From JBBRHH01 sp963788015 (GTDB taxonomy: Bacteria; Planctomycetota; Phycisphaerae; Tepidisphaerales; Tepidisphaeraceae), in the NCBI GenBank assembly GCA_963788015.1, contig CAWBEY010000002.1, positions 72,043 to 136,042 of the forward strand: a stretch of DNA of 64,000 nucleotides, in the 5' to 3' direction. Below are positions 27,669-37,716 of this stretch, one piece after another (position 1 is the stretch's first letter; each line of letters opens with the position of its first letter). Both the position numbers and the translations under genes were made by a program. The notes below the pieces were generated by a model. That model had not been told where the DNA came from. It made no database searches and saw nothing but the letters and a program-made list of their open reading frames with translations.

Positions 27669-28953
27669 ATGAGACGCGACTTCCTGAAAATGTGCGGCCT
27701 GGTTGGGCTTGGTCTGGCGTGTCCCGGCGGCGTGCGCTCGCTGCTGGCGGCGGCAACGAAGGAAGATCCGCCTTATGACGGCCCTTTTTACCTCGTGTTT
27801 AACGCCTCGGGCGGCTGGGATACAACCTATCTCATGGACCCCAAGGGGGCCGGCGGCATCAACCGGCTCTACAAGGACGATGAGATCCTCACCAAAGGCC
27901 AGCACAAGTTCGCCCCCACCAAAAAGCACATCCAGGACGGGATGAGCAACGAGGAGTTTTTCAACGAGTTTGGAAACGAGCTCCTGGTGTTGAACGGGCT
28001 GGATTATTCGGTGAACAACCATTCGCCGGGCGCGCGCTACATGGCGACGGGGAAGCTCGACAGCCTTGCTTATCCCACGTTTGCCGCGCTGGTGGCCGCG
28101 TGCAAAGGGCCGAGCTGTCCGCTGTCGTTTCTGACCTTTGGCAACTATTCAGCGACGGGGAACGTGGTGGCCATGTCGCGCGTTCCGTATCTGCCGTCAC
28201 TGCAGCGGATCGCCAACGCGGATGCGGTGGACGGAAACGTCCGTTCGCCCTATCACGACGATTTTACGATTGGGCGAATCGAGGAGGCGCTGCGCGAGGA
28301 CAACGCGTTGCAGGCACGCCAGCCGCGCCTTCCGCGCCAGGAGCGGTCGGAAAATATGCTCTACGCGGCGCAGGTGAACTCCAAAGCGTTGCAGCGCATC
28401 ACGCCGTACATTCCCGCCAAGGGCCCCAAAGAGCGGCTATCGCAGCAGGCCGAAATCGCGCTCGCTTCGTTCAAGGCCGGCGTCTGTGTTTCAGCCAATC
28501 TCAACATCGGCCAGTTCGACAGCCACGCCAACAACGACAAAGACCAGATGAAGCTGATCCCCGAATTCCTGGCCGGCATCGCCTACGTGATGCGCCGCGC
28601 TGAGGAGTTGAACATTCGCGAGAAGCTGGTGCTGGTGATCCAAAGCGAGATGGGCCGGACTCCCAACTACAACAACGGCAACGGCAAGGACCACTGGTCG
28701 ATTGGGTCGATCATGTTCATGGGGGCCGGGATCAAGGGCAATCGCGTGCTGGGGGCGACGGATGAAAAACAGTTTCACGTTCCGATCAACGCCAAGACAT
28801 TGGCCTGTGACAAGGAAGGCGGGGTGCGCAGTTCGGCCGGAGCACATTCATCTGGCGCTCCGCCAGTATGCGGGGATTGCCGATCACCCGCTGAGCAAGA
28901 AATTTCCGCTGGGCGTGGCTGACAAAGAGCAACTGCAGGGGCTTTGGGGCTGA
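27669..28953 (+). CDS. DUF1501 Tat-exported protein, one frame break
   Basis: A member of the alkaline-phosphatase-like DUF1501 family abundant in planctomycetes. A Tat signal (MRRDFLKMCGLVGLGLACPG) is followed by YLVFNASGGWDTTYLMDPKG, NNHSPGARYMATGKLDSLAY and IQSEMGRTPNYNNGNGKDHW, the conserved metal-site-like segments. It starts two bases after the stop of the CxxCH partner, indicating an operon. A surplus base near 28829 breaks the frame. The tail continues as RPEHIHLALRQYAGIADHPL to a stop at 28951-28953. Corrected length is 427 residues. Confidence 0.85.
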
Positions 28954-29041
28954 TGCTCAATCCGCCCCGAGACGCCAATTCCGAAAGCCGATTCAACTGA
29001 TTCGGGTGTTAGCGCCTGGGGTGGTTACAATCCCCGCACTT

Positions 29042-29674
29042 ATGATTTCCGCATTGACTGGCGAGCTTCGGCGCGTGGAGGAAGACCGGGTGCATTTGAC
29101 CGTGGGGGCGGTGGTTTATGAACTGCTGGTGCCGGCGTCGGATGTGCCGCTTTTGCAGAGCGGCGTGGGCCGCGAGATGACGTTTCATACCATTCTTTAT
29201 CTGGAGGGGGATGCGGCGCGGGGGAATCTGGAGCCGCGGCTGATTGGATTTTTAAGGCCGGAAGAGAAGCAGTTTTTCAATTTATTTACGACCGTGAAGG
29301 GGATTGGCCCCAAGACGGCGCTGCGGGCGCTGGCGGTGCCGGCGGCCGAGATCGCGCAAGCTATTGAGGCGCGTGACACGCGGTTTCTTGTGGGGCTGAA
29401 CGGCGTGGGAAAACGGACGGCGGAGTTGATCGTCGCGGAGTTGGCGGGAAAGACCCAGAAATTCGCGGCCGCCTACACGGGCAAGAGCATCCCGGCCGGC
29501 GGCACGCGCTGGTCGGCGTCGGAGGAGGATGCGATTTTGTCACTGATGGCGCTGGGCGAGCGGCGGCTGGACGCCGAGCAACTTTTGGAACGGGTGCGGC
29601 AGTCTGCGCCGACGCTGAAGACAACGGATGGATTGGTGCGGGAGATGTTGAGAATGCGAACGGCGCGGGTATAA
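29042..29674 (+). CDS. ruvA: Holliday junction branch migration protein RuvA
   Basis: RuvA binds Holliday junctions and loads the RuvB motor. The 210-residue protein starts MISALTGELRRVEEDRVHLT (OB fold) and contains the helix-hairpin-helix pair FTTVKGIGPKTALRALAV and FLVGLNGVGKRTAELIVAEL. The C-terminal RuvB-binding helices follow (DAILSLMALGERRLDAEQLL). It starts at 29042, without a strong ribosome-binding site. ruvB follows on the same strand after 174 bases. Confidence 0.95.
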   Translation: MISALTGELRRVEEDRVHLTVGAVVYELLVPASDVPLLQSGVGREMTFHTILYLEGDAARGNLEPRLIGFLRPEEKQFFNLFTTVKGIGPKTALRALAVPAAEIAQAIEARDTRFLVGLNGVGKRTAELIVAELAGKTQKFAAAYTGKSIPAGGTRWSASEEDAILSLMALGERRLDAEQLLERVRQSAPTLKTTDGLVREMLRMRTARV

Positions 29675-29848
29675 TATGTTCGCGTTTTAGCCGGTTTCGT
29701 TTGTTCGTTAATTTCTCAGCACGGAGTAGGAGAGGGAGTTTGGCGGGGTGCCCGCGCCATGATTTGGGGATAGGAAATGGGGTTTGCCGGAGCAGTTGGT
29801 GTTTCCATGTCGCTTGTGATGCCTGTGAGTCTGGCTAAAACTGTCGTC

Positions 29849-30899
29849 ATGGCGCGAGAGCGGATTGTTTCGGGTGAATCTTCGGGTGAGGATGAGACTC
29901 GCTTTAATTTTGCGCTTCGGCCGCAGAGGTTTGAGCAATATATCGGCCAGGCGCCGCTGATCGAGAAGCTGAAGATTGCCGTGCAGGCCGCGCGGTCTCG
30001 GAAGGAGCCTGTGGAGCATACGCTGCTGCATGGGCCGCCGGGGCTGGGGAAAACGACCCTGGCGCATGTGATTGCCAACGAGGTGGGGGCGCAGGTACAC
30101 GTGACCAATGGGCCTGCGCTGACCAAGGGGATTGATCTGGTGGGGATCCTGACGAAGTTGAACCAGGGAGACGTTTTTTTCATCGACGAGATTCATCGCC
30201 TGCCGGCCCCGGTGGAGGAATTCCTTTACACCGCGATGGAGGATTTCAAGGTTGATATCACGCTGGACCAGGGAGCGCACGCGCGGACGGTGACGGTGCC
30301 TATTCCTCCTTTTACGCTGGTGGGGGCGACGACAAGGATCGGCGCCCTGACGGGGCCGATGCGCGGGCGCTTTGGGATTTCGGGGCACCTGGAATTTTAT
30401 GCACCCGAGGCGCTGCATGAGATTTTGCGGGCCAATTCCATATTGCTGAAAGTGCAATCGGAGGATGCCGCGTTGTGGGAGTTGTCACGCCGCAGCCGCG
30501 GGACGCCCCGCATCGCCAATCGCCTGTTGCGGCGCGTGCGGGATTTCGCCACCGTGCGCAGGCGAAGGGAAAATCGACATGCCCATGACGCAGGCAGCGC
30601 TCGATCTGGAGGGCATTGACGCGCGCGGGCTGGACGAGCAGGACCGGGTTTTTCTGCGCACGCTGATCGAGGTTTACGCGGGCGGGCCGGCCGGGATCGA
30701 GGCGATCGCTGCCACGATGGGAGAGGAAGTGGACACGCTGGTGGACGTGATCGAGCCCTACCTGTTGCAGATCGCGTTTGTCATGCGCACGCGGCAGGGA
30801 AGGCGGGCGACGAAGCTTGCCTATGAGCATCTAGGCCTGAAGTGGAGGCCGCCCGAGACTGGCAGCGCGGGACTATTCGGGGATGAAGAAGTCGCGTGA
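29849..30899 (+). CDS. ruvB: Holliday junction helicase RuvB, one frame break
   Basis: AAA+ motor of branch migration. MARERIVSGESSGEDETRFN, then LRPQRFEQYIGQAPLIEKLK. Walker A is GPPGLGKTTL, Walker B is VFFIDEIHRL, and sensor I is VGATTRIGALTGPMRGRFG. The winged-helix domain lies across a frame change at about 30557 (one surplus base) and continues GKIDMPMTQAALDLEGIDAR to a stop at 30899. Corrected length is 349 residues, normal for RuvB. In-frame starts at 29777 and 29807 would add an N-terminal extension not usual in the family, although 29777 has the better ribosome-binding site. Confidence 0.92.
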
Positions 30900-30941
30900 G
30901 GCTTAAGTTTGAGTTTAACGGCGGGAAGGTGTGGGCGCGGC

Positions 30942-31868
30942 ATGATCCAGACTACCTTTGGCGAAGTACGCGTATTCGATGCCCACACGCATTTCCTGAC
31001 GCAGAGTTTCCTGGCAAATCTTGGGCAACAGGCGGGGATGAGCACCGACGCGGCGGCCGTCGCGCGGCGATTGGAGTGGGACGTTCCGCCGGCCGATGGG
31101 GCGGAAGTAGGCCGGCGGTGGGTCGCGGAGTTGGAAAAGCATGGCGTGGATCGGGCCGTTGGCATTCATACGCTGCCGGGAGACTTGGAGCAGGCCAACG
31201 CCGGCATCGCGGCCGCCAGCGGCAGGCTGACAGGATACGTCATGATTAACCCGCTGGCCCAGGGAGCACTGGCCATGCTGGAAAAGGCGGTGACGCTGGG
31301 CTTTCGCGGGCTGGCGCTATTCCCAGGGCTGTTCCGATTCTCAATGACCTCTGATGCGGTGTATGCGCTCTTGCAGGTGGCCAATTTGCGGCGTATGAAC
31401 GTCATGGTGCATTGCGGGGTTTTGAAGGTGGCGTTTCGAAACAAGCTTGGTCTGCCGGCCGCGTATGAAGGCACGCTGGCCAACCCACTGAACCTGCTAC
31501 GGCCTTGCACCGAGTTTCCGCAGGCGCGGTTTGTGGTGCCGCATCTGGGTTCAGGAATGTTTCGCGAGCTGTTGATGCTGGCCGATCAGGCGGCCAATGT
31601 GTACGCGGATACTTCGGGGATTGGGGGATGGGCGAAGTATCTGGATGGAGGACCGAGCAAGGCGCAGGTGCTGCGGCAGGCCGTGAATGTAATGGGGGCG
31701 GGGCGGTTGCTGTTTGGAACCGATTCGACCTTCTTTCCGCGCGGGTGGCGGCGAGAGGTGTTTGACGAACACCTAGAGGTTTTTCGAGAGGCGGGCTTGA
31801 ACGATGAGGAGGTGCGGAAGATTCTTGGGGGGAATCTGGAGGGGTTGATGGCGTCGGCGGGAGGGTGA
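30942..31868 (+). CDS. Amidohydrolase-related TIM-barrel hydrolase
   Basis: A 308-residue protein of the amidohydrolase 2 group. Metal ligands are visible as HxH in FDAHTHFLTQ near residue 13, a His in MNVMVHCGVLK, a His in FVVPHLGSGMF and an Asp in LLFGTDSTFFPRGWR. The family includes decarboxylases and hydrolases of aromatic or lactone substrates; the substrate here is unknown. The start at 30942 is ATG; an upstream TTG at 30909 is also in frame. It starts 42 bases after ruvB and is convergent with the next gene. Confidence 0.85.
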   Translation: MIQTTFGEVRVFDAHTHFLTQSFLANLGQQAGMSTDAAAVARRLEWDVPPADGAEVGRRWVAELEKHGVDRAVGIHTLPGDLEQANAGIAAASGRLTGYVMINPLAQGALAMLEKAVTLGFRGLALFPGLFRFSMTSDAVYALLQVANLRRMNVMVHCGVLKVAFRNKLGLPAAYEGTLANPLNLLRPCTEFPQARFVVPHLGSGMFRELLMLADQAANVYADTSGIGGWAKYLDGGPSKAQVLRQAVNVMGAGRLLFGTDSTFFPRGWRREVFDEHLEVFREAGLNDEEVRKILGGNLEGLMASAGG

Positions 31869-31874
31869 GCTTCC

Positions 31875-32381
31875 TTATCGCCGGCCGAAGAAATCCGCGA
31901 TGAAAGTCAAATAGCCGCGCTGGCCATCGATGCGATTGTGGCGCTCAACGGACTTGAGAATTTTCTTCAGCGCCATCTTCACATCCTGGCGGGAGTAGTC
32001 GTTGATGCTCAGCACCATCCGCAGGCCAACCTCCACTTGCTCTCGGACCAGGTCTGATTGCGTGGGAGCTTCGGGGTCCATGGTCAGCGGCTTCAGAGCG
32101 AGGATGACGTCAGCGTCGGTGAGGGACGGACGCTTCTCGTAGGTGGTGGCGATATCTTCCTCAATGCGCAGCATCAGTGGCATGAAGGTTTCGTCTTTGG
32201 GATCAAGAGTATCCAGGCCGGTGCCCGCGCCGTAGAGTTCCGAGAGTGTTTTAAGGGTATAAGGGGTGGGGCCGTCTGGGGTGTATACGGTGACGGTGCC
32301 GTTGGCGAGATTGGAGAGGTCGATCTCGCGGGTGGGTTTGCCGTCGGGGCCGGCGATGAGTTGTTTGAGAGTTTCGTCCAT
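31875..32381 (-). CDS. Conserved-looking hypothetical protein
   Basis: A 168-residue acidic protein starting MDETLKQLIAGPDGKPTREI with a strong AAAGGAG ribosome-binding site. The C-terminal half is helical (RMVLSINDYSRQDVKMALKK, ILKSVERHN...GYLTFIADFFGRR). No enzymatic motif is visible and I do not recognise the family. The frame is intact and the composition protein-like. Confidence 0.7.
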   Translation of the reverse strand: MDETLKQLIAGPDGKPTREIDLSNLANGTVTVYTPDGPTPYTLKTLSELYGAGTGLDTLDPKDETFMPLMLRIEEDIATTYEKRPSLTDADVILALKPLTMDPEAPTQSDLVREQVEVGLRMVLSINDYSRQDVKMALKKILKSVERHNRIDGQRGYLTFIADFFGRR

Positions 32382-32806
32382 AAGGGGGCTCCTTTACAAG
32401 GTGTCACTGTAGAGAAAAGTGTAATCCAGCGATGAGAGTCCTCCAATTTTCATCGCGCCGACGTGAAGAAGCGATCAGAGGTCCAGCAGTACAGCAGTTG
32501 CCCGGAAATGATCCCTAAGAAACGCGGCCACGAATTTTCACGAACTGGCATGCAAGCTTTCTGGTGGGGTATCTGAAGCTTTGGAACTCGACTCTCTTCT
32601 TGTACCGAAGCCAGATTTTCTGCTGGGTGTTTCTCACTTATGCACAACTACGAAGCCCACTTTCGCCGCTGCTGGGCCGTGTGAAGAGCGTAGTGCAAAC
32701 AGAGCTCGCGCGAGGTTCAGAGGGTATCGGCCGGGGTGGAGGGGCGCGTCGGGCGCTTCGGCTGTGTGCGTGGAATCCGCTTACGGAATGGGGTATAGTT
32801 TACAGC
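32382..32806. other. 425-base interval, possible promoter at its end
   Basis: No gene with supporting signals was found. Just before the next gene TATAGT occurs at 32794-32799, a good -10 box only seven bases from the ATG. This would give a very short or absent leader. No matching -35 is obvious. Confidence 0.3.
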
Positions 32807-33043
32807 ATGAAAGCGGCTATCACCGTTCCAGATCGTGTCTTTCGCAAGGCCGAACGATACGCGCGCCACACCGGCAAGACGCGTAGCCAGCTCTATTGCG
32901 AGGCGGTATTGGAGTACATCACCCGTCATTCGCCGGATGCGGTTACGCAAGCGATGAACGATGTTTGTAAACGGGTTGGTCAAGATGGCATCGACTTCGC
33001 GAAGAAGGCTGCTGGGAGCGTTCTCAGGCGGGAAACTTGGTAG
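32807..33043 (+). CDS. Ribbon-helix-helix antitoxin, MazE/CopG-like
   Basis: A 78-residue protein, MKAAITVPDRVFRKAERYAR, then HTGKTRSQLYCEAVLEYITR and SVLRRETW. The strand ITVPD and the two helices are the DNA-binding RHH fold. This subfamily (ending LRRxxW) is normally followed by an overlapping MazF/PemK toxin. Here only a stub remains (33055-33114), so the antitoxin is probably an orphan. A longer upstream frame exists without any start signal and is not used. Confidence 0.8.
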   Translation: MKAAITVPDRVFRKAERYARHTGKTRSQLYCEAVLEYITRHSPDAVTQAMNDVCKRVGQDGIDFAKKAAGSVLRRETW

Positions 33044-33054
33044 CCCTCAGCTAG

Positions 33055-33114
33055 GGCGACGTCTGGTGGGCCGGACTTGTCATGGCGGAAATTGATATCG
33101 TTTTGGGACGGTGA
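33055..33114 (+). pseudogene. MazF/PemK-type toxin stub
   Basis: Immediately after a TAG, the forward frame reads GDVWWAGL, the diagnostic N-terminal strand of MazF-family ribonucleases (RGDVWWADL). It then loses similarity and stops at 33112. It lies where the toxin gene should start behind the RHH antitoxin. Only about eight residues match, so the call depends on position as well as sequence. Confidence 0.5.
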
Positions 33115-33200
33115 ATTCAGTTCCGCATGTCTTTAATTGCCCGGATGAGACGTGTTAATCAGCCGGTGCGCCGCAATCGATTAACAACAGGGGTACGCAA

Positions 33201-33596
33201 GTGTCCAAAGACAACAACTGGAGGAGTGAACACAAGCGGCTGTGGGCGGAACTGGTTCCCGCGCAGGGTCGCGCCTCAACTTTGCAGGGGGAGCTGATTC
33301 GGATTGCGGGGAAGCTGACGGATGAGGCTTATCGAAACGGCAATATCAATTGGAACGATGAGAGTTCACCGATGTTGCGGTTCGTGCGGGAGCAGATCAG
33401 CGATCCGGAAACGTTCTCGGATTTAGAACTGGAAGAAATTCGTGAAGCGATACGGACGATCATCCGGGATCGCGAAGATCCGGACGTGAGTGGCGATGGG
33501 AGTCCGTATTACCTGGTGTCGGAGCGGGTAGTGGATTGGTGTATTGTGCATCCGGACCCGTTGCCACTACCGACGATGCCGATTTTTAAACGGTGA
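33201..33596 (+). CDS. Conserved hypothetical protein
   Basis: A 131-residue protein from a GTG start (MSKDNNWRSEHKRLWAELVP), with AGGGG nine bases upstream. The segment GRASTLQGELIRIAGKLTDE, then AYRNGNINW, recurs in small proteins of many phyla that are annotated only as hypothetical and lie in accessory regions. The product is mainly helical and acidic, with no metal or catalytic motif. Confidence 0.7.
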   Translation: MSKDNNWRSEHKRLWAELVPAQGRASTLQGELIRIAGKLTDEAYRNGNINWNDESSPMLRFVREQISDPETFSDLELEEIREAIRTIIRDREDPDVSGDGSPYYLVSERVVDWCIVHPDPLPLPTMPIFKR

Positions 33597-33660
33597 ATTC
33601 GGTAGTTCGTGCAGTCGGATTGCAGTCTTGTGCCTCGCGCGGCCAGCCGCAGGCCCACCT

Positions 33661-36129
33661 CTATCTGCCTTTAACCTCCGTCCCCCGGATCGTCCATCCC
33701 AGATTCCGGTTCTTGTCGCCCAGGCTTCCGGTATCGATGCGTTGATGAATGTCCGCGTCTGTGTCGGTCGGGGCGAAATCCAGGCCGACGATGGACAATG
33801 TTTTGCCGTTGGTTTGCAGGGGGCTGTTCATCACGCGGTTGGGGGCGATTTTTAGGCCGGTTTTTCCGGTGATTTCGGAGCGTTTGAATACTTTTTGCCA
33901 GGCGATTGCGCCGGTTTTGGGGTCCAGGCCCCAGGCGAAGATGCCGCCGCCGGCTTCGGGGTGGAGGCCGGCCGTGCAGCAGAGTTTTTGTTCGTGGAGC
34001 ACGACGTTGTAGACGGGCCAACTTGATTCAACTTGATCGTGGCTCACGATGTTGCGCTCGGAGGGGGCGGCCAAAAAGCGCCACTGCAATTCGCCGTCGC
34101 TTGCGCTCAGGCAATAGACCCAGCCATCGTGCGAGCCGAAATAGCACAGGCCGTCGTGAAGCAGCGGCGGCTGGCTGATTCGGCCGCCGGCCGTGAACGA
34201 CCAGATGCCTTTTTCGCCTTCACGGCATTCCAGGCGGTGCTCGTGGATAATCGCGACATAGGTTCGCCCGCCCTCCGTTACCGCCGGCGTCAGGAGCGCT
34301 CCGTTAGAAATTTGCGCCGGCCATTCGGCGGCGATGGGCCCAGTCAAGTCAGTGGACTTGGCCGCAGCGCCGGTGAGTGCACTGATCCCGACTTTTTCGA
34401 GGCGGCTTGAGTCGGCGATGGGGGTGAGAATGGTTTGGGCCGACAAGGCAAGATGCCCCCGAAGCTGGGTGATGCAGCCGCAGGTGTTGGGGGTGTAGTA
34501 AATCAGGCCATTGGCTGGGAAGGCGCCCTGGCGCAGCCGCTGCGAGAGATGCCGCGGACGGTGGCAGCGCCCTGGCGGTCGATGAACTCGCCCAGGCCCA
34601 TGATGACCCAATCGTCGGTGGCGGCCGTGCGGTTGCAGCGGTTGTTATATCCGGCTTTCCAGAATGCTTCGGGGACGCCGGTGTCGACGTTGACGGCATT
34701 GAGCGCGTCGGGGGTTGCGAAGAAGGGCTGGCCATCGCGGACGATCAGGTTGTAGCCCCAGTTGAAGTTGGGGCCTTTCCAGAGCAGCTTTCCAGTTCTG
34801 GCGTCGAGGCAGGCGACGACGCCGCCGGGAGATTTAATGTCGCTGGCGCCGATGCCAGCCGGGCAGAAGGCGTAGACGCGATCGTTGCTTTGAATGAGCT
34901 GGCCGAGCGATGTGTCTTTCAAGTCGCTGCTGCGCCAAAGGACGTTGCCATTTTGCAGGTCGAGGCATAACAGCGCCGACGATTTGAGGTTGCCCCATCG
35001 GCCTTGGATTTTCGCGGCGTCGGCCTCGACCACTTCAAGCAGCACGCGCTTTTCTTTGGCCAGCACGCGCGGGAAACAAACGTAGCCTTCTTTTTCCTGA
35101 TAAGTCCATTTCCGCTCGCCCGTGCTGGCGTCCAAAACGTAGAACGTGTCGCGGCTGGTTTCAAACAGCAGCCCCTCGGCGGCGCGGAGCATCAGGTAGG
35201 CGGTGGCGAGTTTCTCGCCGCGGGCGGGAAGCTTGCCGGCCTTGTCATAGGTGCGAACCACTTTCCCCGACTTGGCGTCGAGGGCCACCGGAAAGCCCTC
35301 GTTCTGGATGAACGTATAAACGTGGTCGGCGTCGGCGGCGAATTGATATTCCTGGGCCGTGCCGCTGCCGGTGCTGACAGCGCTGGTTTTCCAGATTGGC
35401 AGGCCGTTGAACGCGTCGCGCCCCACCGCGAAGATGACATTGGAATCTTTCTCGCCCTTTTCGCCAACCTTGGATTCGCTGTAGAGGAAGAACGCGTTTT
35501 CGCCGGCCAGGCGAAAGCCGGTGTAAGGGCGATACGCGGCCGGGTTGCCGCCCAGGCCCCAATATTCCTGGAGCTCAAGCCGCCACTGCACGGCCGTGGA
35601 TGGCTTCACCAGCTTGTCATGAGAAACACCAGTTCCGCCGGCGTCGTGATCGAAGTGGGTCCAGGAGTCCATCTCGGCGGGGCGGGGCTTGATGATCTTT
35701 TCCCATTGGCCGCCCCGCTTCACGCAGGCAACTCCCTCGGGCTGCACCACGCGCAAAATCTCCTCACGCGCCGGCGACTGGGGCCCCAGCGCATCGGCAT
35801 CGACGATCAAAAGGTTCACGAGGTTGTCGGCATACGGCAGCGTCTTCGTACTGAGCGGGCGAATGGCGCTGGCCACGCCATACAGGCCGGCGGATTGGAT
35901 CGACTGGCGAACACGACCCGTCGCGGCATCGTCAATCGTCAGCCCCTGCACCAGCACACGGCCATTCTGCGCCAATGCGCAGAGGGTTCGTCCATCATCG
36001 GCGGGCACAACAACGCATAGGCCGGACTCGGTGGAAGCGGCGAGGTCAACGGCGTGCAAAGTTGCCGCGCGAACTGCTGAAGGCCAGGAGGAGCAGGATG
36101 AGGCGGAGGCGGGGATGAATTCGGGACAT
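33661..36129 (-). CDS. Secreted PQQ-like beta-propeller protein with methyltransferase-like N-terminal part, two frame breaks
   Basis: A signal peptide (MSRIHPRLRLILLLLAFS, from 36129) is joined across a one-base break near 36085 to VRAATLHAVDLAASTESGLC. Residues about 60-140 resemble a degenerate class I methyltransferase fold (LPYADNLVNLLIVDADAL, EEILRVVQPEGVACV). A multi-bladed PQQ-type propeller follows with repeated VLDASTGERKWTYQ, CLDLQNGNVLWRS and CLDARTGKLLWKG segments. A second break near 34540 links GAATVRGIS to QRLRQGAFPANGLIYYTPNT. Corrected length is about 822 residues. Cofactor binding is not assured; many such propellers are scaffolds. Confidence 0.75.
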
Positions 36130-36196
36130 GCCGCTCATGATACACGGCGGATGAAGGGATGGCGTTCTTGATCACTGATGGAGGGGAATAAACACT

Positions 36197-36349
36197 GATG
36201 GGGACGAGGTTCGTGAATTACGAGAGAGCAAGGTGGTGACCCACCAGCAGCTGGCCGATGCCATTGGGACAAAGAGAACAGCACTCAGCAGGCTGGAGAG
36301 TGCGGTTATGAGGGGCATACCGTTGAGCTACTCTTCTGCCGACTTGTGA
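36197..36349 (+). pseudogene. XRE helix-turn-helix fragment
   Basis: The forward frame reads DEVRELRESKVVTHQQLADA, then IGTKRTALSRLESAVMRG, a typical XRE domain (QQLADAIGTKRTALSRLES), and stops at 36349. No start codon is in frame. One additional G in GATGGGGACG at 36198-36206 would create ATG GGG GAC and a product of about 50 residues. It may be a broken HigA-like antitoxin. The rest of 36130-36458 has no other gene. Confidence 0.5.
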
Positions 36350-36458
36350 GAGCGTTGCATGGAAAGCTCGACGGCGTCCCTACGGCCACAGCGATTCATG
36401 GAGCTTCCACGAATCGTCGTCGTGTGTTTGCAAAACTTTGGCCGGTCCTTTTGTTGAA

Positions 36459-36881
36459 TCAGCTCGCTGCCCCAGCCAGCTCCGGCGTCTGGGCCTCGAC
36501 TGCCTCTACGGCCTTGGCAGGGGCGGCTTTTTCTTTGCGCTTTTCCACCAACCGCACCGCTTTGCCCACGCGGTCGCGCAGGTAGTAGAGCTTGGCGCGG
36601 CGGGTTTCGCCGCTGCGGCGGACGGTGATGCTGGCGATGTACGGGGAGTGGACTGGAAAGCCGCGCTCCACGCCTTCGTTGTTGACGATCCGGCGGACGA
36701 TGAACGTCTCGTTGATCCCGCGCCCCTTGCGGGCAATCACGGTGCCGGAGAACGTCTGCAGACGCTCCTTTTCGCCTTCGATGATCCGCGTCGAGACATC
36801 AACGGTGTCTCCGATGCTGAACTGCAATGGCTGGGCCTTCAACGACGATTGCTCGACTAAGTCAATGATGCGCTGCGACAT
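36459..36881 (-). CDS. rplS: 50S ribosomal protein L19
   Basis: A 140-residue protein with the L19 signature FSIGDTVDVSTRIIEGEKER, LQTFSGTVIARKGRGINETF and FPVHSPYIASITVRRSGETR, then RRAKLYYLRDRVGKAVR. It sits at the subunit interface. An Ala/Glu-rich tail (about 20 residues) extends the usual C-terminus. It is the third gene of rpsP-trmD-rplS. Confidence 0.95.
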   Translation of the reverse strand: MSQRIIDLVEQSSLKAQPLQFSIGDTVDVSTRIIEGEKERLQTFSGTVIARKGRGINETFIVRRIVNNEGVERGFPVHSPYIASITVRRSGETRRAKLYYLRDRVGKAVRLVEKRKEKAAPAKAVEAVEAQTPELAGAAS

Positions 36882-36926
36882 GGTGGCTCCTGACGATCAG
36901 TTTTCCAAACGATTCAAGTTTACTTC

Positions 36927-37637
36927 TCAAACGGTCTCTTGCTTCGATGAATACGCCTGCCACAAGTCTGGCCGGCGTTCTTGCGTGCGCAGCTTTCGCT
37001 GCTGAAGTCTCCAGGCGGCAATGGCCTTGTGATTGCCGCTTAACAGAATATCGGGCACGCCCATTCCGCGAAACTCGCGGGGTCGCGTGTATTGCGGGTA
37101 CTCGATCAGGCCGCCCGCGAATGTCTCTTCCTGCGTTCCCTGCTCGTGGCCCAGCGCTCCGGGGAGCAGCCGCACCACCGCATCGACCAAGACCATCGCC
37201 GCCAGCTCTCCGCCGGACAGCACATAGTCGCCGATGCTGATTTCCATTGGCGACAGGCCGGTGGAAATCCGCTCGTCAAACCCTTCGTAATGGCCGGCGA
37301 TCAGCAATAGGCGCTGATGCGTGGCCAGTTCCATCACCAGGTCCTGCGTCAGCGGCACACCTTGCGGCGTGAGCAGGATCCGCGTGGCCGGCCGGGCGTC
37401 TTTTTGTTCAACTGCCTCGACGGCGTCGAACATTGTCTGGCACATCATCACCATGCCAGGCCCGCCCCCGAAGGGACGGTCGTCCACCGACTTATGCCCA
37501 TCCGTCGCGAAGTCGCGGATGTTGGTCAGGTGGTATTCCACCAAGCCTTTGTCGGCCGCCCTGCTCGGGATGCTGGTGCCCAACACCGGGCCAAACATCT
37601 CCGGGAACAAGGTCAAAATGTCAATCCGCAGCGACAT
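36927..37637 (-). CDS. trmD: tRNA (guanine-N1)-methyltransferase
   Basis: Methylates G37 of tRNAs next to the anticodon, preventing +1 frameshifting. The 236-residue protein has MSLRIDILTLFPEMFGPVLG, RPFGGGPGMVMMCQTMFDAV and the SPOUT-knot SAM site LIAGHYEGFDERI followed by SIGDYVLSGGELAAMVLVDA. Length is normal and the frame is intact. rplS follows after 45 bases. Confidence 0.96.
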   Translation of the reverse strand: MSLRIDILTLFPEMFGPVLGTSIPSRAADKGLVEYHLTNIRDFATDGHKSVDDRPFGGGPGMVMMCQTMFDAVEAVEQKDARPATRILLTPQGVPLTQDLVMELATHQRLLLIAGHYEGFDERISTGLSPMEISIGDYVLSGGELAAMVLVDAVVRLLPGALGHEQGTQEETFAGGLIEYPQYTRPREFRGMGVPDILLSGNHKAIAAWRLQQRKLRTQERRPDLWQAYSSKQETV

Positions 37638-37716
37638 TCGTCCGGCCTGGCTTTACGTCGGAGGCGATGTGCCTTCAGACGCGTCGCTCCCAGACGTCAC
37701 TTTCGATCAAAACGAC

